Assembly (NCBI GenBank): GCA_014634225.1
Contig: BLFN01000956.1
Coordinates: forward strand, 406,376 to 423,875
Direction: 5' to 3'
DNA from: Acropora yongei
Lineage: Eukaryota > Cnidaria > Anthozoa > Scleractinia > Acroporidae
DNA: 17,500 nucleotides
The translations under genes were made by a program, and so were the position numbers. Below are positions 16,420 through 17,500 of the stretch, one piece after another; position 1 is the stretch's first letter; each line of letters begins with the position of its first letter. The notes beneath the pieces were generated by a model. The model saw nothing but the letters and a program-made list of their open reading frames with translations, ran no database searches and had not been told where the DNA came from.

Positions 16420-16567
16420 GGGTGAGGCGAGGTTCGACTCCCCGGTGAACTTGGCGGGCCAGCCCCATTGAGGGGGAGCCCCCTCTCCCTGGCTCTTCTT
16501 TTCTTTATCTGTTTTGAAGACCTTCGGGCATTGCATTTAGCCTGGGGGATCGCCCGAAATACAAAAA
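16420..16567 (+). other. 3' UTR and tail of El-6
   Basis: Contains GGTTCGACTCCCCGGTGAAC (16431-16450), the 3' UTR motif shared with El-3 and El-4. A terminal hairpin pairs TTCGGGC (16523-16529) with GCCCGAA (16552-16558). A short AATACAAAAA tail then runs into U1 nt 3 at 16568. Confidence 0.65.
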
Positions 16568-16651
16568 ACTTACCTGAAGCAGGAGGCACTGTGATCAAGG
16601 AGGCAGTCCTATCAAGGTGAGGCCCTTTCATTGCACTTTGATCGGGTTGAG

Positions 16652-16686
<35 letters not shown>

Positions 16687-16730
16687 CACAATTTGTGGTA
16701 GCGGGGACCTGCGTTCGCACTAGTCCCCGC
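16568..16730 (+). ncRNA. U1: U1 snRNA body (nt 3-165), separated from its promoter by El-6
   Basis: Complete U1 apart from the first two bases. ACTTACCTG (16568-16576) is the 5' splice-site recognition sequence. Stem-loop I follows with GATCAAGG (human GATCACGAAGG, so the U1-70K loop is altered). Stem-loop II has ATTGCAC (16630-16636), the U1A site. Stem-loop III GCGATTACCCCAAATGTGGG then TAACTCG shows compensatory change against human TTTCCC/GGGAAA. The Sm site is AATTTGTGG (16690-16698). Stem-loop IV GCGGGGAC...GTCCCCGC pairs perfectly. Length fits the usual 164-165 nt. It lies 4.2 kb from its promoter, so it is probably silent, unless the element's 3' UTR drives it. Confidence 0.93.
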
Positions 16731-17500
16731 CTCTTTCTCGCTCACCTGTTTGTTTCTGTGATGTGGATGCACCGCGGCTGCTGTTGCAGTTGAGCTGTGC
16801 TGAGTCAGTGTGGGGTTTGATGTTTGATGTTGTTCATGTTGCAGAGATGAGGAGGCTGACTGGCTTGATTTTTTGCGTACATGAGGAGGAAGAATGTAAT
16901 TGATCAATGGTCATTGTAATTTCTCTACGGAGATGAACAAACGATAGAGTCTACAAATAGTAAGTAGTCATGCTATGTAGTAGTGATATATGTTTGAAAT
17001 TAATGTTCTCCTCCAACCGATCATGTTAGTCGTGTTAGTCAAGCAGGCAGGCCGTTTGTGCTTGGCCTGCCGGCAGTAACAATATGCAATTTGAAACTTG
17101 TGTGTCGGTCACGTTCGTTGCAGATGGCTTCTATTTTAGCATGTAGCTCTGTCTGTGTCCGTCCGTCTTGAAAGGAAGACAACGCAACGCGACATGGAGA
17201 AGATTAGGTTGGGACACTGTTTGTTGTGCGTGTGCGTGCGTGTCTGCTAATGCCACGGACACTCCATTGCATTGTTGTCTGGACTTACAATGGCTTTTAT
17301 TTCTTGTCTGCGCTCCACGGCTGGAGAATTGTTTTTGATGTCACAAATGTCAAATGTCAATGGAATTGAACAGCACGCGCAGTTATCACGTTAGTGCGCG
17401 GCATTGCAAATGACTCCAAGAAGTAGATTTGAGTTAAGAAACAACTTGTGCTTGGTTGTTTGCTGGCTTGCTTGTTTAGCAACCTCTGTCTGAAAGAAAT
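16731..17500 (+). other. Long U1-to-U2 spacer (start of the next repeat unit)
   Basis: Non-coding DNA after U1. 16731-17003 has no counterpart in the other unit, where El-4 or a deletion replaced it. 17004-17500 aligns with 9749-10280 through most of its length, so a U2 gene is expected a few hundred bases past the window end. No clear 3' box after U1, though GTTTGTTTCTGTGATG (16748-16763) is in the usual range. A reverse-strand open frame crossing the U1 copy is not taken as a gene. Confidence 0.7.

Larger units (their letters stand above)
12339..16567 (+). mobile_element. El-6: U1-inserted non-LTR retrotransposon, RT core deleted
   Basis: A 4.2-kb LINE with both target junctions in a U1 gene, marked by the duplicated ACTTACCTGANGC. 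Order: 5' UTR with structured element and nine ~70-bp monomers, ORF1 (13376-14523), ORF2 (14549-16419) whose RT core is removed by a deletion at about 15536, and a 3' UTR with a terminal hairpin. It is the same family as El-1, with several shared coding lesions and different array lengths. It is the best reference in this window for the family's ends. Confidence 0.92.

Noticed and set aside
16420..16500. tRNA gene suggested by GGTTCGACTCC.
   Set aside because: No A box, no acceptor stem and no anticodon arm can be formed around it; only the T-arm-like core is present.
16416..16907. Reverse-strand 163-codon frame.
   Set aside because: It covers the El-6 3' UTR, the U1 gene and spacer in antisense and shows no domain; chance frame.

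Overview
This window is eukaryotic nuclear DNA, most likely from an animal. It holds no intact protein-coding gene. It is a stretch of a tandem U1-U2 spliceosomal snRNA gene cluster in which every visible U1 and U2 copy is interrupted by a non-LTR (LINE) retrotransposon. The elements look like the Tx1/L1 group: ORF1 has an RRM-like region followed by CCHC zinc knuckles, and ORF2 has an APE-type endonuclease, a reverse transcriptase and a C-terminal CCHC motif. All snRNA pieces and all elements lie on the + strand. The sequence does not fix the species. A linked U1-U2 repeat with snRNA-targeting LINEs suggests an aquatic invertebrate or a non-mammalian chordate (inference).

Layout, with labels of my own. 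El-1 (1-3838): U1-family LINE with a ~70-bp tandem-repeat 5' UTR, ORF1, and ORF2 broken off in the RT. El-2 (3839-5490): U2-family LINE lacking its 5' end and its RT, ending exactly at U2 nucleotide 38. U2 3' part (5491-5641), short spacer, U1 5' tip (5834-5848). El-3 (5849-9226): inserted in U1, ORF1 fused in frame to ORF2, endonuclease deleted. U1 5' half (9227-~9310), then a remnant of a further LINE, El-4 (~9311-9748). Long spacer (9749-10645) and U2 5' tip (10646-10659). El-5 (10660-11976): U2 insertion carrying ORF1 only. U2 3' part (11977-12122), short spacer (12123-12322), U1 5' tip (12323-12338). El-6 (12339-16567): U1 insertion with complete ends but no RT core. Nearly complete U1 body (16568-16730), then the next long spacer (16731-17500), whose last ~500 bp repeat 9749-10280.

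Removing the elements gives an ancestral unit of about 1.7 kb: U1 (165 nt), spacer of about 1.17 kb, U2 (188 nt), spacer of about 0.19 kb, then the next U1. U1 insertions duplicate about 13 nt of the target (ACTTACCTGANGC, U1 nt 3-15), which is the 5' splice-site recognition sequence. U2 insertions rejoin U2 at nt 38, the edge of the branch-point recognition sequence, and the one visible 5' junction is at nt 14. A shared motif (AGCAYCACMA) lies 64 to 54 bp upstream of both U1 and U2 starts and is a good PSE candidate. The two U2 elements share a covarying hairpin just before their 3' end, and two U1 elements share a covarying hairpin in their 5' UTR.

None of the copies could be autonomous. 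Each has stops, frameshifts and a large internal deletion, yet the ends next to the snRNA target are often preserved. The most interesting aspect is the paired occupation of both snRNA genes in one tandem cluster by two target-specific element families.
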